Shown here one piece after another: positions 8,961 to 17,821 of a stretch of DNA of 64,000 nt. The notes under the pieces are model-generated. The model did not search any database. It was given only the letters and a program-made list of their open reading frames with translations, and was not told where the DNA came from. Source of the stretch: an uncultured Bacilli bacterium (GTDB taxonomy: Bacteria > Bacillota_I > Bacilli_A > RF39 > UBA660); contig CAJTUT010000003.1 of NCBI GenBank assembly GCA_910579455.1, positions 1 through 64,000 of the forward strand, in the 5' to 3' direction. The first letter of the stretch is position 1. Each line of letters starts with the position of its first letter. The translations under genes and the position numbers were made by a program.

Positions 8961-9515
8961 CTATAAAAATTCAATTTCTTTATTCCCGTTTTCCTGATCT
9001 TCTTCACTATTCTTTTCACTACCTTCTACTGGCAATTCAAACTGTGAATATCCAACATCATTATTTACATCAGTATTTGGTAGCTGAAAATGATCCTCTT
9101 CTATTGAAGAATGATAGGTAGATTCTTCTAAATTATTTGTATCATGGGGAATTCTTCCCATTCTAATTAAACCAACAATATAATAAATTAAAAACGAAAA
9201 TGGAATTACTGGAAAGATCAAAACTAAATAGTATATTATCTTATTGCGAGATACTAATCCTCTACTTTTCATAGTATTAATAAAATAATAGGCATAAACA
9301 ATAGTAAGAATTAGCAAAGCAATTGTAATAACAATCGCTACAAAACTAGTCCAACAATTAATAATTCGATAGTATTTCTCTTCATCAGTTTTCTTTATCT
9401 TTCTAGTACAAAGTAAAATAATCATCCTTGACACAAAAATAAGAATTATCACTGGTAAAAAAATATACATTCCTAATTTTAATAATAATCCAAAATTAAA
9501 AGTTACATCACTCAT
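8961..9515 (-). CDS. Membrane protein with acidic cytoplasmic tail, 184 aa
   Basis: Three clear hydrophobic helices (about residues 10-35, 53-77, 89-113) are followed by a 70-residue tail rich in Asp, Glu, Asn and Ser that is probably disordered. I do not recognise the family. Ribosome binding site AGGGTGA lies just upstream. It is the first of two genes transcribed toward the germination operon. No catalytic motif is visible. Confidence 0.6.
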   Translation of the reverse strand: MSDVTFNFGLLLKLGMYIFLPVIILIFVSRMIILLCTRKIKKTDEEKYYRIINCWTSFVAIVITIALLILTIVYAYYFINTMKSRGLVSRNKIIYYLVLIFPVIPFSFLIYYIVGLIRMGRIPHDTNNLEESTYHSSIEEDHFQLPNTDVNNDVGYSQFELPVEGSEKNSEEDQENGNKEIEFL

Positions 9516-9559
9516 TTACTATCACCCTATTATGAATATACCATAGATACCTATTTTTT

Positions 9560-9958
9560 TCAATTTCTTTTTTTATAATTCCTAAAAATTAACAAAAAAC
9601 CTAGTAAAATTATCAAAATACCTAGTGCAATTATAAATCCCTCTAGATATTGTAATTCCCCGTTACTGATTTTCTTTGGATTTTTCACATCATAAAAAAT
9701 AGAAATAGAGTCGCTTATTTTTATCTTTTTATTTTTCGTTATGATAACACCATTATATTTATGATCGTTAACATAATAATGAATATGAAGTAAACGTTTA
9801 CTTTTATGATTTGATATCATATCAATATATCCTGTAGCAGTTTTCGCCTGATTAATAAAACTATCTTTTAAATACCAATGATATACTCCATAAAATAAAT
9901 CAATAACACCTACTATGATAATAATAACAAAACAGCTATACTCTTTTATTTTATTCAT
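9560..9958 (-). CDS. DUF3592-type membrane protein, 132 aa
   Basis: Two membrane helices (residues 8-28 and 107-127) bracket an extracytoplasmic beta domain that reads ATGYID, HIHYYVNDHKYNG and ISIFYDVKNPKKI. This arrangement, ending with the YDxxNPxxx element, is that of DUF3592 proteins, whose role is unknown. Its ATG overlaps the last codons of the upstream GDPD gene by eight bases, so they are coupled. Confidence 0.65.
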   Translation of the reverse strand: MNKIKEYSCFVIIIIVGVIDLFYGVYHWYLKDSFINQAKTATGYIDMISNHKSKRLLHIHYYVNDHKYNGVIITKNKKIKISDSISIFYDVKNPKKISNGELQYLEGFIIALGILIILLGFLLIFRNYKKRN

Positions 9959-10712
9959 TTAATTTCTGAATCCTTTCATATACTTTTTTAGGATTTGTAG
10001 TAGTAATATATATATTATTTTGATACTTCTTAACATCAGCTGTACCGATTTGATGTAAAATCCGATCAATCTCTGGGGCATGATGAATAGTATAAACTCC
10101 CAATAATTTATTATTCCTTAAAATTCTTGTACTATTCTTCCTATGAACCATTTCCTTATCAAGAGAAATCATAGTAAGTTTTAATGTTAAATAAAGTCTA
10201 AAATAAACCTTAAATTCAAAGAAACGAGATTTTCTACTAAGCAATAAACAAGTAGGAAACCCCTTCAAAATAAAATACTTTAAATACTTATATAAAAAAC
10301 TAATAATAATAATTCTTTTACTAGGATATTTTTTTATTGTGTTGTAAATTAATTCTAAATACTCTTTTTCCTTTTTAGAACTCATATTTTTAATTTCTAA
10401 GAATACATACTTGTTTTTGGGAATCAAACTTAACACATCTTCTAAAGTACACAAATTAGTATGATGAACTTTAAAATAAATCTGATTAAACTCTTCGTAA
10501 CTCATATTAGAAACTCTGTATCTCTTATTATTATATTTAATACTAGCATTATGAATTAATACTATTTTTCTATCGCTTGTTACTCGGATATCAAATTCCA
10601 CCCCATCAATATAAGACTTAGAGATAGCATACTGAATAGCCTCTTTAGAATTTTCTAATCTACCAGACTCTTTATATCCTCCTCGATGTGCAATTACTTT
10701 AATCCCGCTCAT
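9951..10712 (-). CDS. Glycerophosphodiester phosphodiesterase (GDPD family)
   Basis: The 253-residue protein starts with KVIAHRGG (catalytic histidine), then ENSKEAI, GVEFDIRVTSD (metal ligands Glu and Asp) and LIHNAS (second catalytic histidine), the standard active site of the GDPD TIM barrel. It hydrolyses glycerophosphodiesters to glycerol-3-phosphate and an alcohol, in phospholipid turnover. There is no signal peptide, so it is cytoplasmic. The start ATG (MSGIKV) follows GAGGGTGA by five bases; the longer frame starts inside that site. Downstream it overlaps the DUF3592 gene. Confidence 0.88.
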   Translation of the reverse strand: MSGIKVIAHRGGYKESGRLENSKEAIQYAISKSYIDGVEFDIRVTSDRKIVLIHNASIKYNNKRYRVSNMSYEEFNQIYFKVHHTNLCTLEDVLSLIPKNKYVFLEIKNMSSKKEKEYLELIYNTIKKYPSKRIIIISFLYKYLKYFILKGFPTCLLLSRKSRFFEFKVYFRLYLTLKLTMISLDKEMVHRKNSTRILRNNKLLGVYTIHHAPEIDRILHQIGTADVKKYQNNIYITTTNPKKVYERIQKLNE

Positions 10713-10791
10713 TTCAATCACCCTCAACTTTATTTATTATATTCCATAAATAAAAGAGTGTTCTTTCAAAAAATTGGTAACCCATATCATA

Positions 10792-11313
10792 TTATTTACT
10801 ACTACATTGTGTTCCATATTTTTTAGCAAAACTTTTCCAATCCTCCAATTTGATTTTTCCATTAGTTACTTTCACATTATCTTCATAACCTTCTATTTCC
10901 ATCAAACGATCCATAGAAACTTTACCATAATTAATATAAGTAACGCTAATTATCTTACCTTCTTCTTCTATAATTTCATGATCATAATACTCTAAATCAT
11001 TATATACTGAGTAAATACTTTCATAGGCATTCTTATATTTTTCTAAAACTTTTTGATTAGAGGATGTGACTTCTTCACGTGATTTTAATACTTCAATATC
11101 ATCCTTTTCGTTATAATAAATTTCGTATTGAATATCTACCTTTGAATTATCCTCAGTAGAGGTATCTCTTTTACATGTAATATAGCTAAATTCTTTAGTA
11201 TCATATTTACTAGTATCTATAGAGGTTGCCTGAATACCGCCCTGCTCCTTATCACAACCAGTAAAAAATAAAGTAATTCCTATTAATAGAATTATCCATT
11301 TTTTATTCATCAT
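10792..11313 (-). CDS. Lipoprotein, YehR/DUF1307-like
   Basis: A signal peptide ends in the lipobox FFTGC, so the mature protein is lipid-anchored on the cell surface. The mature part has YITCKRD and, near the end, YGTQCSSK, a cysteine pair likely to be disulfide-bonded, with beta-strand-rich sequence between. This matches the architecture of YehR-type (DUF1307) lipoproteins, whose function is not known. The ribosome binding site is AGGAG. It overlaps the upstream DUF1003 gene by eleven bases, indicating one transcript. Confidence 0.7.
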   Translation of the reverse strand: MMNKKWIILLIGITLFFTGCDKEQGGIQATSIDTSKYDTKEFSYITCKRDTSTEDNSKVDIQYEIYYNEKDDIEVLKSREEVTSSNQKVLEKYKNAYESIYSVYNDLEYYDHEIIEEEGKIISVTYINYGKVSMDRLMEIEGYEDNVKVTNGKIKLEDWKSFAKKYGTQCSSK

Positions 11314-11824
11314 TTTTCTCCTTTTCCTTTAATAACTTTAATAAAATCTTCTGATTTTTCTCAATCATGACCATTCGATCATGTAATTCTTCTAAAATCA
11401 ATTCACTTTTTAAATCAATTCTATAATCATTTTGATTTCTCAGACTATCTTTTTCTGCCTGACGATTTTGGCTCATCATAATAATAGGTGCCTGTAAGGC
11501 AGCAATACAGGATAATACTAGATTAAGTAGGATAAATGGATATGGATCAATACTATTATTCTCACGCAATATAATCGTGTTCAAAATAACCCATCCAATT
11601 AAAAATAACGTAAATAAAAGAATAAAAGTCCAACTTCCTGCAACTTCACTAATCTTATCAGCAATTCTATCTCCCCTAGTCATCTTAGTAGCCTCTTGTT
11701 TATCTACGTCAATAGAAATTGGCTGATCAATTAATAAATCTAATAATTCCTCCTCATCCTGTTGCTGCAAATCTGCATTTAATAACATTTTAACAATTTC
11801 TTTTTTAGTTTTTCTTTTTTCCAT
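11303..11824 (-). CDS. DUF1003 membrane protein, 173 aa
   Basis: Two membrane helices lie near residues 65-85 and 98-120. The signature GDRIADKISEVAGSWTFIL before the first helix and YPFILLNLVLSCIAALQAP with MMSQNRQ after it identify the DUF1003 family, whose molecular role is unsettled. A C-terminal coiled coil (residues about 140-170) follows. I chose the ATG after GGAGTGATTCAT. It is the first gene of a pair with the lipoprotein downstream. Confidence 0.82.
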   Translation of the reverse strand: MEKRKTKKEIVKMLLNADLQQQDEEELLDLLIDQPISIDVDKQEATKMTRGDRIADKISEVAGSWTFILLFTLFLIGWVILNTIILRENNSIDPYPFILLNLVLSCIAALQAPIIMMSQNRQAEKDSLRNQNDYRIDLKSELILEELHDRMVMIEKNQKILLKLLKEKEKNDE

Positions 11825-11859
11825 ATGAATCACTCCATTATTATTGTAACATATTATAC

Positions 11860-12408
11860 CTAAGCTAGAAACTGATTAATCATCTCAAACACCTGGCTTC
11901 TCATATTCAAACTATATTTCGAATTAAGATCCGGAATAAACAATTGATTCTTATCCATTTTAATTTCAGAATTAGAATTAGAGTAAATCTCCTTTTGGAA
12001 ATAAAAATCTTGTGTTTCCTTAGATCTTAATAAAATTTCATCTAAAATATCAATAGTTGAATCACTCATAACTGTAATATGATCTTTTGAAATATCATAT
12101 TTCCCAATATTATGATAAAGGTACTTCATCATATCATAACACTGATTAAAAAAATTATTTTGATTATTTTCTAATACAAAAACCAAATGATTCGTTTGAA
12201 GAGCTAATTCTTTACCAATATTATTATTCTCACCTGTAACATAAATAATAATATGATCTAGTGGAATATCCTTTTTTGGATAAAATACTCCTACAGGAAG
12301 CAAATCATTCTGCAAAACAATTTGATAATTGGATATATTTTCTCTAGAAATACTAGGATGAAAAATCCCTCTCAATTCTCGGTACAATCGATACCTAATG
12401 TTTTCCAT
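11860..12408 (-). CDS. Hypothetical protein, possibly a degenerate alpha/beta hydrolase
   Basis: The layout suggests an alpha/beta-hydrolase fold: a beta strand with a GVFYPKK turn, a hydrophobic strand HIIIYVTGEN where the oxyanion HGGG loop would be, NHLVFVLENN, then ITVMSDSTIDIL at the nucleophile-elbow position. The GxSxG motif is not conserved (MSDST), so I doubt hydrolase activity. No signal peptide. The ATG follows GGTGG by five bases. Fold assignment is a guess from pattern only; the gene itself is well supported. Confidence 0.6.
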   Translation of the reverse strand: MENIRYRLYRELRGIFHPSISRENISNYQIVLQNDLLPVGVFYPKKDIPLDHIIIYVTGENNNIGKELALQTNHLVFVLENNQNNFFNQCYDMMKYLYHNIGKYDISKDHITVMSDSTIDILDEILLRSKETQDFYFQKEIYSNSNSEIKMDKNQLFIPDLNSKYSLNMRSQVFEMINQFLA

Positions 12409-12435
12409 ATCTACCACCATTTTTATCTTAACATA

Positions 12436-12465
12436 GAAAAAGAAAGTCTTATAAAACTTTCTTTC
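12436..12465 (-). terminator. Intrinsic terminator after the phosphoglycerate-mutase-like gene
   Basis: A perfect nine-base inverted repeat, AAAGAAAGT and ACTTTCTTT with an eight-base loop, is followed on the minus strand by a run of T. It lies just beyond the 3' end of the gene at 12488-13867. Confidence 0.75.
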
Positions 12466-12487
12466 AAACTTTACACTATTTGATAAT

Positions 12488-13867
12488 CTAATCCTTAAAA
12501 AAGGATAAAATTCCCCTTTTTCTAATTAAAGTAGGTATATTCGGATCATTTACAATGGAATGAATAATGGTATTAGATAACTGGTATGTAGAGCCATATT
12601 TTAAAAGAAATTTAGACTTAGGGTACTTTCTATCAATCATAACTACAGGTACTTCGGTGGAATAGTCTAATTTTACTTTTTTATCTACACTAGCAATATA
12701 ATCATCCTTATAAATTCCATAAACAGAAGAAATAAACATATTATAATTACTCTGATCACATATATTATAAATCTTATCTATTCTTTCATCCAAGGTCATT
12801 AAAAAATCTTTTAATCTTTTTATTTCATTAAATGACTCTAAATCATAATCAAATATAATCAAATGGTATGGAAGCTGTAAAATCCTTTCTATTTCGATCT
12901 CTTTATTATGAATATCCATATACTCTATTTGATTATTTTTACCCTCTTTTAAACCATTAAAATTATAATGAATTGTATTAATCCTATTTGGGGTTGTCAG
13001 AACTAAACATTTTAAATGATGAAACTCTAGCTTTTTACTAAAATAATCAAGGGGGGCTAATTCCCCATAAATGTTAATAGCATAAGGGAAAGATTTCATG
13101 GGAAATAAGGTATACAGTTTTATATTTTTGATTTTACTAATAAATTCGTTACAATTTACATCTTCATAGTTAAAAAAAAGAGAAATATCATTAGATTGTG
13201 CCTTAAACCCAGTATGAATATAAAAAGGATCTAAATCTCTAGGGATAGTTTGTGTATTTCTACAATAATTAATTTTTCTAGTATAATCTGGCCATTTTTC
13301 TCCTAATCCCTTATAAAACAACTCAGAGTACTTATCTTTATTAATCACTCGTTCCCCTGCTACAATTCCTATTTCTACTCCCTTAAATAATGTTATTTTT
13401 TCTTCTAACATTTTTAACATAGATAAAATTGTATCATAAGAAAGACAATCTTTCTGACGCAAAATAATATGAATAAATATTAAAAACTCGTTTTGCTGTT
13501 TCAAAACACTAATAATCTTAATTACTTGGTTAATGACTTGTTCATTATCTAAAAAACAAAAAAGATGAACCTTAGTATGATTCTTAATTGCATCCGAAGC
13601 GATATTTAAAATAGTAGGATTTTTCATTAAATTAGAATCATTCTCTAATTGGTGATAAGTTGGTAACAAATCATTTCCCAAACTAAAATTTCTATAACCA
13701 TTTTTATAATTATAATTAATATTTTCGATGTTAGAATATAAATAGTTTCTCATTAACATAGATAAATTTGGCATCAACTCATTAAACTTAATATCGAAGG
13801 AATCCTTGGAAGCTACCCCTAATCCATTTATTAAAAACAAAACCGTTTTTGTAATATTATTTTGCAT
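12488..13867 (-). CDS. Degenerate phosphoglycerate mutase (GpmI/alkaline phosphatase superfamily) homolog
   Basis: The 459-residue protein follows the plan of cofactor-independent phosphoglycerate mutase with its active site eroded. VLFLINGLGV (residues 9-18) matches the first strand, VxxxxDGxG, but the metal-binding Asp is Asn. The serine loop GNSEVGH is replaced by NFSLGNDLLPTY. HLFCFLDNE stands for the HLxGLxSDGGVH element, and EIGIVAGERVINKDKYSELF resembles the IASIxGRYYAMDRDxRWER element. The late SxDHGN becomes SSVYGIY. It is probably not a mutase and may be a binding or structural protein. The start ATG lies nine bases after GGAG. It stands alone with its own terminator. Confidence 0.6.
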   Translation of the reverse strand: MQNNITKTVLFLINGLGVASKDSFDIKFNELMPNLSMLMRNYLYSNIENINYNYKNGYRNFSLGNDLLPTYHQLENDSNLMKNPTILNIASDAIKNHTKVHLFCFLDNEQVINQVIKIISVLKQQNEFLIFIHIILRQKDCLSYDTILSMLKMLEEKITLFKGVEIGIVAGERVINKDKYSELFYKGLGEKWPDYTRKINYCRNTQTIPRDLDPFYIHTGFKAQSNDISLFFNYEDVNCNEFISKIKNIKLYTLFPMKSFPYAINIYGELAPLDYFSKKLEFHHLKCLVLTTPNRINTIHYNFNGLKEGKNNQIEYMDIHNKEIEIERILQLPYHLIIFDYDLESFNEIKRLKDFLMTLDERIDKIYNICDQSNYNMFISSVYGIYKDDYIASVDKKVKLDYSTEVPVVMIDRKYPKSKFLLKYGSTYQLSNTIIHSIVNDPNIPTLIRKRGILSFFKD

Positions 13868-13908
13868 ATAATCACTCTCCAATATTATACTCATATTATA
13901 CCACAGAA

Positions 13909-13937
13909 AAGAAAAAACACACGAACGGGAGTGTTTT
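13909..13937 (-). terminator. Intrinsic terminator after the thioredoxin-like gene
   Basis: AAAACAC and GTGTTTT form a seven-base stem around a ten-base loop. On the minus strand the stem is followed by TTTTTTC. It overlaps the stop codon of the gene at 13936-14406. Confidence 0.65.
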
Positions 13938-14406
13938 ATTTTACATCTTGAAGTTGATATTCTTTAATAAAAACATCTACTGTTTTGGTATCATTTATAT
14001 TAATGATATTAGAATACATATAGCCATCCTTAATATAAATAACTGCTGGATAATTAAAATCTGGTGGATTAATAGATAAGGTCGTTAACATTTTCTCATA
14101 CTTGCTATTGGTATAATTCTTCACATCATAATCAATATAATTAATTTTTTTCTTTCTTAAATGATTTCTAATTTTTTTACAATCCTTACATTTTTTCGAA
14201 TCACTATTCCAAATATATAATACTTTAGTCTCAGATTGCTTCATCATATTTTCAATGTTATCACTACTACGATTACCACCATTTCCAATAAAAGTCATAA
14301 TCAAATAGCATACTAATATGACTACTAAAATAGCTACTACCAATATCATAATTTTTTTATTTTCCTGATTACTTATTATCTCCTTCTCCTTCTTTTTCTC
14401 ATTCAT
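13936..14406 (-). CDS. Membrane-anchored thioredoxin/glutaredoxin-like protein
   Basis: A charged start and one membrane helix (about residues 18-40) are followed by a thioredoxin-fold domain: VLYIWNSDSKKCKDCKKI carries a CxxC (KCKDCK) at the end of the first strand, then NYIDYDV, and FNYPAVIYIKDG, where the proline before Ala-Val is the cis-proline position. The protein is probably a membrane-tethered disulfide reductase or a YyaL/YfhB-like redox protein, facing outward if the helix acts as signal anchor. The substrate is unknown. Strong ribosome binding site AGGAGG. Confidence 0.7.
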   Translation of the reverse strand: MNEKKKEKEIISNQENKKIMILVVAILVVILVCYLIMTFIGNGGNRSSDNIENMMKQSETKVLYIWNSDSKKCKDCKKIRNHLRKKKINYIDYDVKNYTNSKYEKMLTTLSINPPDFNYPAVIYIKDGYMYSNIININDTKTVDVFIKEYQLQDVK

Positions 14407-14586
14407 CTTTCATTCCTCCTTTTATTCATCTAATAGTAAAAATTAAATCATCATTTTTTACTAACATATCTATTCGAATCCATTTCTTAAATAGAATTTA
14501 CAAAATCTTTCCTTCATCTTTTTATTTCTGCCAATCTGTCCAGATTCCTATCTATCCTACTATAGATATACTATACTATAAATTCT

Positions 14587-14617
14587 AAAAAAAATAAATA
14601 GGAAATATTTATTTTTT
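14587..14617 (-). terminator. Intrinsic terminator after ylbL
   Basis: A twelve-base perfect stem, AAAAAATAAATA and TATTTATTTTTT around GGAAA, with U-rich flanks on either strand. One arm covers the stop codon of ylbL. The stem is AT-only, so it is weaker than average. Confidence 0.55.
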
Positions 14618-15628
14618 TAATCTTTCTAATTTTTCTAAAGCTTCATCAAAGGTAGCAACTCCTATAACTTTGATTTTTAACTTTTTCTTTTTCTTTAACC
14701 TTTTACATTCTTGATAGTTTTCACCTTTCGGAACAATGAAAATATCTGCATTCTCCTTTTCTGCACCTAAAAGCTTATGCTTGACTCCCCCGATGGTTAA
14801 TACATTGCCTTCACTATCAATCTCACCAGTACCCGCGATTTTTAATCCCTTTGTAATATCCTCTTTTATTAATTTATTATAAATATCTAGTGTTTCTATA
14901 ATTCCTCCACTTGGACCTGATTCCGTCTTTTTAAACTTTATCTTAATTGCTGGATTTGTTTTATATGTACGGATCGCATTTACATAAATTCCTAATATTA
15001 ATTTATCATCTTTTTTATAAAGTGTAGCATCTATCTTCTTTTTCTTATGGTTTCTTTCCACTAACAATTGTATCTGATCATTTTCTTGGTAAGTAGATAG
15101 AATTGATTTAAAATTATCCAAATCATTAACCTCATTACCATCAACCTCTAATATTTTATCTCCAACTTTTAAAGAGTTTTTAGTATCTTTATCAATATAA
15201 TAAACATATAACTCTGTTTTAACTACCTGGTAAGATTTGTTTGCTTTTAAATATGCATTTTTAATAGCGTGGTCATGAGCATTTAATAAATCAATATTAC
15301 TCCTAAAATTGACATCCTTAGCATCCTCTTCACTATCATAAGTATAGGTACTAATTTTTAGTCTTTCCCAATCAGGTATCACATAACTTAATACATAAGT
15401 AGCAATAGTAGCTCTAGATTCACTAACATAGGCAAGATTAAAATCCCCCTTTGAAGAAATTTCCTCTTCTACCTCAATTCGATCTCCTACTTCCATAATT
15501 CCCCCACCAGTAATAATATAATAATCTAGTGGCCACATAAAAAGAATATAAAGAATCACAAAAAAAATGATATTTTTATAGTATTTTTTAATAAATTCTT
15601 TGATTTTTTCATAAAAATTAATAAACAT
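14609..15628 (-). CDS. ylbL: YlbL-type PDZ and Lon-like serine protease, membrane anchored
   Basis: A membrane helix at residues 18-38 is followed by a PDZ domain (about 130-205, with KVGDKILEVDGNEV) and a Lon-like S16 proteolytic domain (about 225-335). The catalytic serine lies in ESGPSGGIIETLDIY and the lysine in GVKHKLLGAEKENA, the Ser-Lys dyad of the family. B. subtilis YlbL is a membrane protease acting on cell-division inhibitors after DNA damage. The length of 339 is normal. It is divergent from ylbJ, and ylbJ-K-L also cluster in Bacillus, which supports the call. Confidence 0.9.
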   Translation of the reverse strand: MFINFYEKIKEFIKKYYKNIIFFVILYILFMWPLDYYIITGGGIMEVGDRIEVEEEISSKGDFNLAYVSESRATIATYVLSYVIPDWERLKISTYTYDSEEDAKDVNFRSNIDLLNAHDHAIKNAYLKANKSYQVVKTELYVYYIDKDTKNSLKVGDKILEVDGNEVNDLDNFKSILSTYQENDQIQLLVERNHKKKKIDATLYKKDDKLILGIYVNAIRTYKTNPAIKIKFKKTESGPSGGIIETLDIYNKLIKEDITKGLKIAGTGEIDSEGNVLTIGGVKHKLLGAEKENADIFIVPKGENYQECKRLKKKKKLKIKVIGVATFDEALEKLERLKK

Positions 15629-15673
15629 GAAATCAGTCCTTTATGTTTAATTATATCAAAAAGTTGGTGAATT

Positions 15674-16588
15674 ATGAAAAATAAATTAATCCAAGGAACC
15701 ATATTTGTCATCTTTTTGTCATTAATAATAAATCCAACTCTAATAACCTCAGAAATTATAAATGCCCTTAAAGTCTTTTTCACTACATTATTTCCCTCTA
15801 TTTTTCCATTCTTCCTGATTAGTGATTTGCTAATTAGTTATAATTTTTGCAATACCCTAAATAAATACTTTTCCAAGATTAACAATTTCCTGTTTCATAC
15901 TTCTAATGCTTCTAATTTTGTTATTATTATGAGTATTTTTTCAGGGTTCCCCAGCGGTGCTAAATACATTAAAACCCTTCTGGATAAACATATGTTAAAT
16001 CTCAATCAGGCGAACTACTTAATTACCTTTACTCATTTTGCCAATCCACTATTTGTATTATCTATCACAAAATCTCTATTTCATAATAGAACAATAGGAT
16101 ATTTAATACTATTATCTCATATCTTAGCTAATATCTTATTAGCCATTATTATTAGACCAAAAGAAAAAGAAAAAATCCAAAAACTAGAATGGAATAAGAT
16201 ATCTTCCTTTTCAACCAATCTATCTAGTTCCATAAAATCTTCTCTTAATTTATTAGCTTTAATTTTAGGAAACACCTGCTTTTTCTATATTATAACAAAA
16301 TTAATTTCTACATACTTTAACATGGATATAATCCCGTCTATTTTTATAAATGGATTTTTCGATATGACTAAAGGATTAAATAGTATAGGCTTATTAAATA
16401 CTACACACCTATTCAAAGCAATACTTGTCCTAACATTTATTAGCTTTGGAGGTATCAACATCCACATGCAAGTACTAGATATCATTAGTAATACAAAAAT
16501 AAGATATAAAAATTTTCTATTAGGTAGAATCTCACAACTAGCAATCTCTTCTTTTCTATTCTATTTATTTTATCAGATCAGCTTGTAA
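15674..16588 (+). CDS. ylbJ: Sporulation integral membrane protein YlbJ
   Basis: A 304-residue polytopic protein with about eight helices. FTTLFPSIFPFFLISDLL, the IFSGFPSGAKY element and THFANPLF are hallmarks of YlbJ and the related nucleoside-recognition (Gate) membrane proteins. In Bacillus, ylbJ is a sigma-E gene needed for a resistant spore. It is shorter than the ~400 of B. subtilis YlbJ. Ribosome binding site TTGGTGA. Its 3' end overlaps the convergent pseudopilin gene by eleven bases. Confidence 0.85.
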   Translation: MKNKLIQGTIFVIFLSLIINPTLITSEIINALKVFFTTLFPSIFPFFLISDLLISYNFCNTLNKYFSKINNFLFHTSNASNFVIIMSIFSGFPSGAKYIKTLLDKHMLNLNQANYLITFTHFANPLFVLSITKSLFHNRTIGYLILLSHILANILLAIIIRPKEKEKIQKLEWNKISSFSTNLSSSIKSSLNLLALILGNTCFFYIITKLISTYFNMDIIPSIFINGFFDMTKGLNSIGLLNTTHLFKAILVLTFISFGGINIHMQVLDIISNTKIRYKNFLLGRISQLAISSFLFYLFYQISL

Positions 16589-17192
16589 AAATATCCAAAT
16601 TAATAGGATGAATAAGATTTAGGGCTGTATATCTAGTTCCCAAATCAGGGTGAATAAATTCCACATAAATTTTTAAATACTCTCCATTTTTTCCGACTTT
16701 ACTTACATCAATAAGATTAAAACGCAAATTATAAATATTAGGAATTTTAAATACATCTTTAGTTCTAGAAGAATCTAAATAATTATATTCAATATAATTA
16801 TCACTCTCACATTGATCCTGATAATCCTCATCACAATTATATCTTTTAGAAATCGTAAGTTTTCTTTTCGCATTTTCCTTTCGCAATTGAAACTGGATAA
16901 CTACCTTTACTATATGATTAGAATCCTCAGAAGAATTATTACCATCCGTATCATCCTCTATATTGATTATATTTATAATTCCACCATTATCTCTAATATC
17001 TTCCTCAATCGTTTTTGTCACAGAGTTCTTATAAGTTGCAATAGAATTTTTATAAGATTCAATCGTCTGTTTATCTCTTTGATTATTTACAACCTTAAGC
17101 ATGGACATAACTATCACAACAACAATAGAAAAACAAACTAATATTTCTATGGCTGTGAGTCCCCTATTATTTATGCATAATTTTCTAATCAT
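16578..17192 (-). CDS. Type IV pilin-like protein (pseudopilin), 204 aa
   Basis: The N-terminus NNRGLTAIEILVCFSIVVVI is a class III prepilin signal: short basic leader, Gly at the cleavage site, Glu at mature position five (TAIE), then a hydrophobic helix. The rest is a charged extracellular domain with one cysteine pair (YNCDEDYQDQC). Such pseudopilins assemble into a short pilus or competence-type filament after prepilin peptidase cleavage. Its ATG overlaps the last codons of the preceding pilin gene by eight bases, so the two are translationally coupled, and both diverge from the ATPase gene. Confidence 0.82.
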   Translation of the reverse strand: MIRKLCINNRGLTAIEILVCFSIVVVIVMSMLKVVNNQRDKQTIESYKNSIATYKNSVTKTIEEDIRDNGGIINIINIEDDTDGNNSSEDSNHIVKVVIQFQLRKENAKRKLTISKRYNCDEDYQDQCESDNYIEYNYLDSSRTKDVFKIPNIYNLRFNLIDVSKVGKNGEYLKIYVEFIHPDLGTRYTALNLIHPINLDIFTS

Positions 17193-17727
17193 ATAAATCC
17201 ACTCCTAAAGTTGCATATTTATAAACGGTATAACTACTACTATCAGCATCATTAATTTTTTCCTCATATTCTACAATAATTCTTCCCCTATAGTTATATT
17301 TATTTGTACTATAATCTGGTAAATACTCTACATATTCTTTTAAACCATTAGAAATGTTAGCTTTGTTTTTAATTGAATTTTTTTGATTCTTTATAGTATA
17401 TTGGGTAAGAAGAATCGATTTTACCTTTAGTACTTTCCACATCTCAGTACATTGGTCCGGATTATTCCATAACTTGCAAAAATTAGATGAATTTTGATAA
17501 TATAAAGGTTCGGGTTCAGAAGTAGATGATTTTCTATTTTTATTTATAAATTTTTTAAGCACATCTGTTTTATAAACCATGTCAATATTATCATAATGAT
17601 CACGCTTTTCATACTCTCCTATCAAAGGATAATAATTGGTATACAATAATGTAAATATTCCCATTACAAATGCGGATACAACTAAAGTTTCAACTAAGGC
17701 AAAACCATTCCTATTTAAATTCCTCAT
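17185..17727 (-). CDS. Type IV pilin-like protein (pseudopilin), 180 aa
   Basis: NRNGFALVETLVVSAFVMGIF is a prepilin leader and helix with Gly-Phe at the cleavage site and Glu at mature position five. The extracellular part contains two cysteines (SNFCKLWNNPDQC). I took the ATG giving MRNLNRNGF, since the leader is short in this family; upstream codons are open but carry no better start and the AGGAG site lies a little far (about 13 bases). It is the first gene of the pilin pair, 95 bases from the divergent ATPase start. Confidence 0.82.
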   Translation of the reverse strand: MRNLNRNGFALVETLVVSAFVMGIFTLLYTNYYPLIGEYEKRDHYDNIDMVYKTDVLKKFINKNRKSSTSEPEPLYYQNSSNFCKLWNNPDQCTEMWKVLKVKSILLTQYTIKNQKNSIKNKANISNGLKEYVEYLPDYSTNKYNYRGRIIVEYEEKINDADSSSYTVYKYATLGVDLYD

Positions 17728-17821
17728 TTTTTCATGTTCACTCCTTGATATTATGATAAAATTATTATATAATAATATAAGATAAATTACCATAGAAAGT
17801 AGACAAAAAGGGGTTGAAAAT

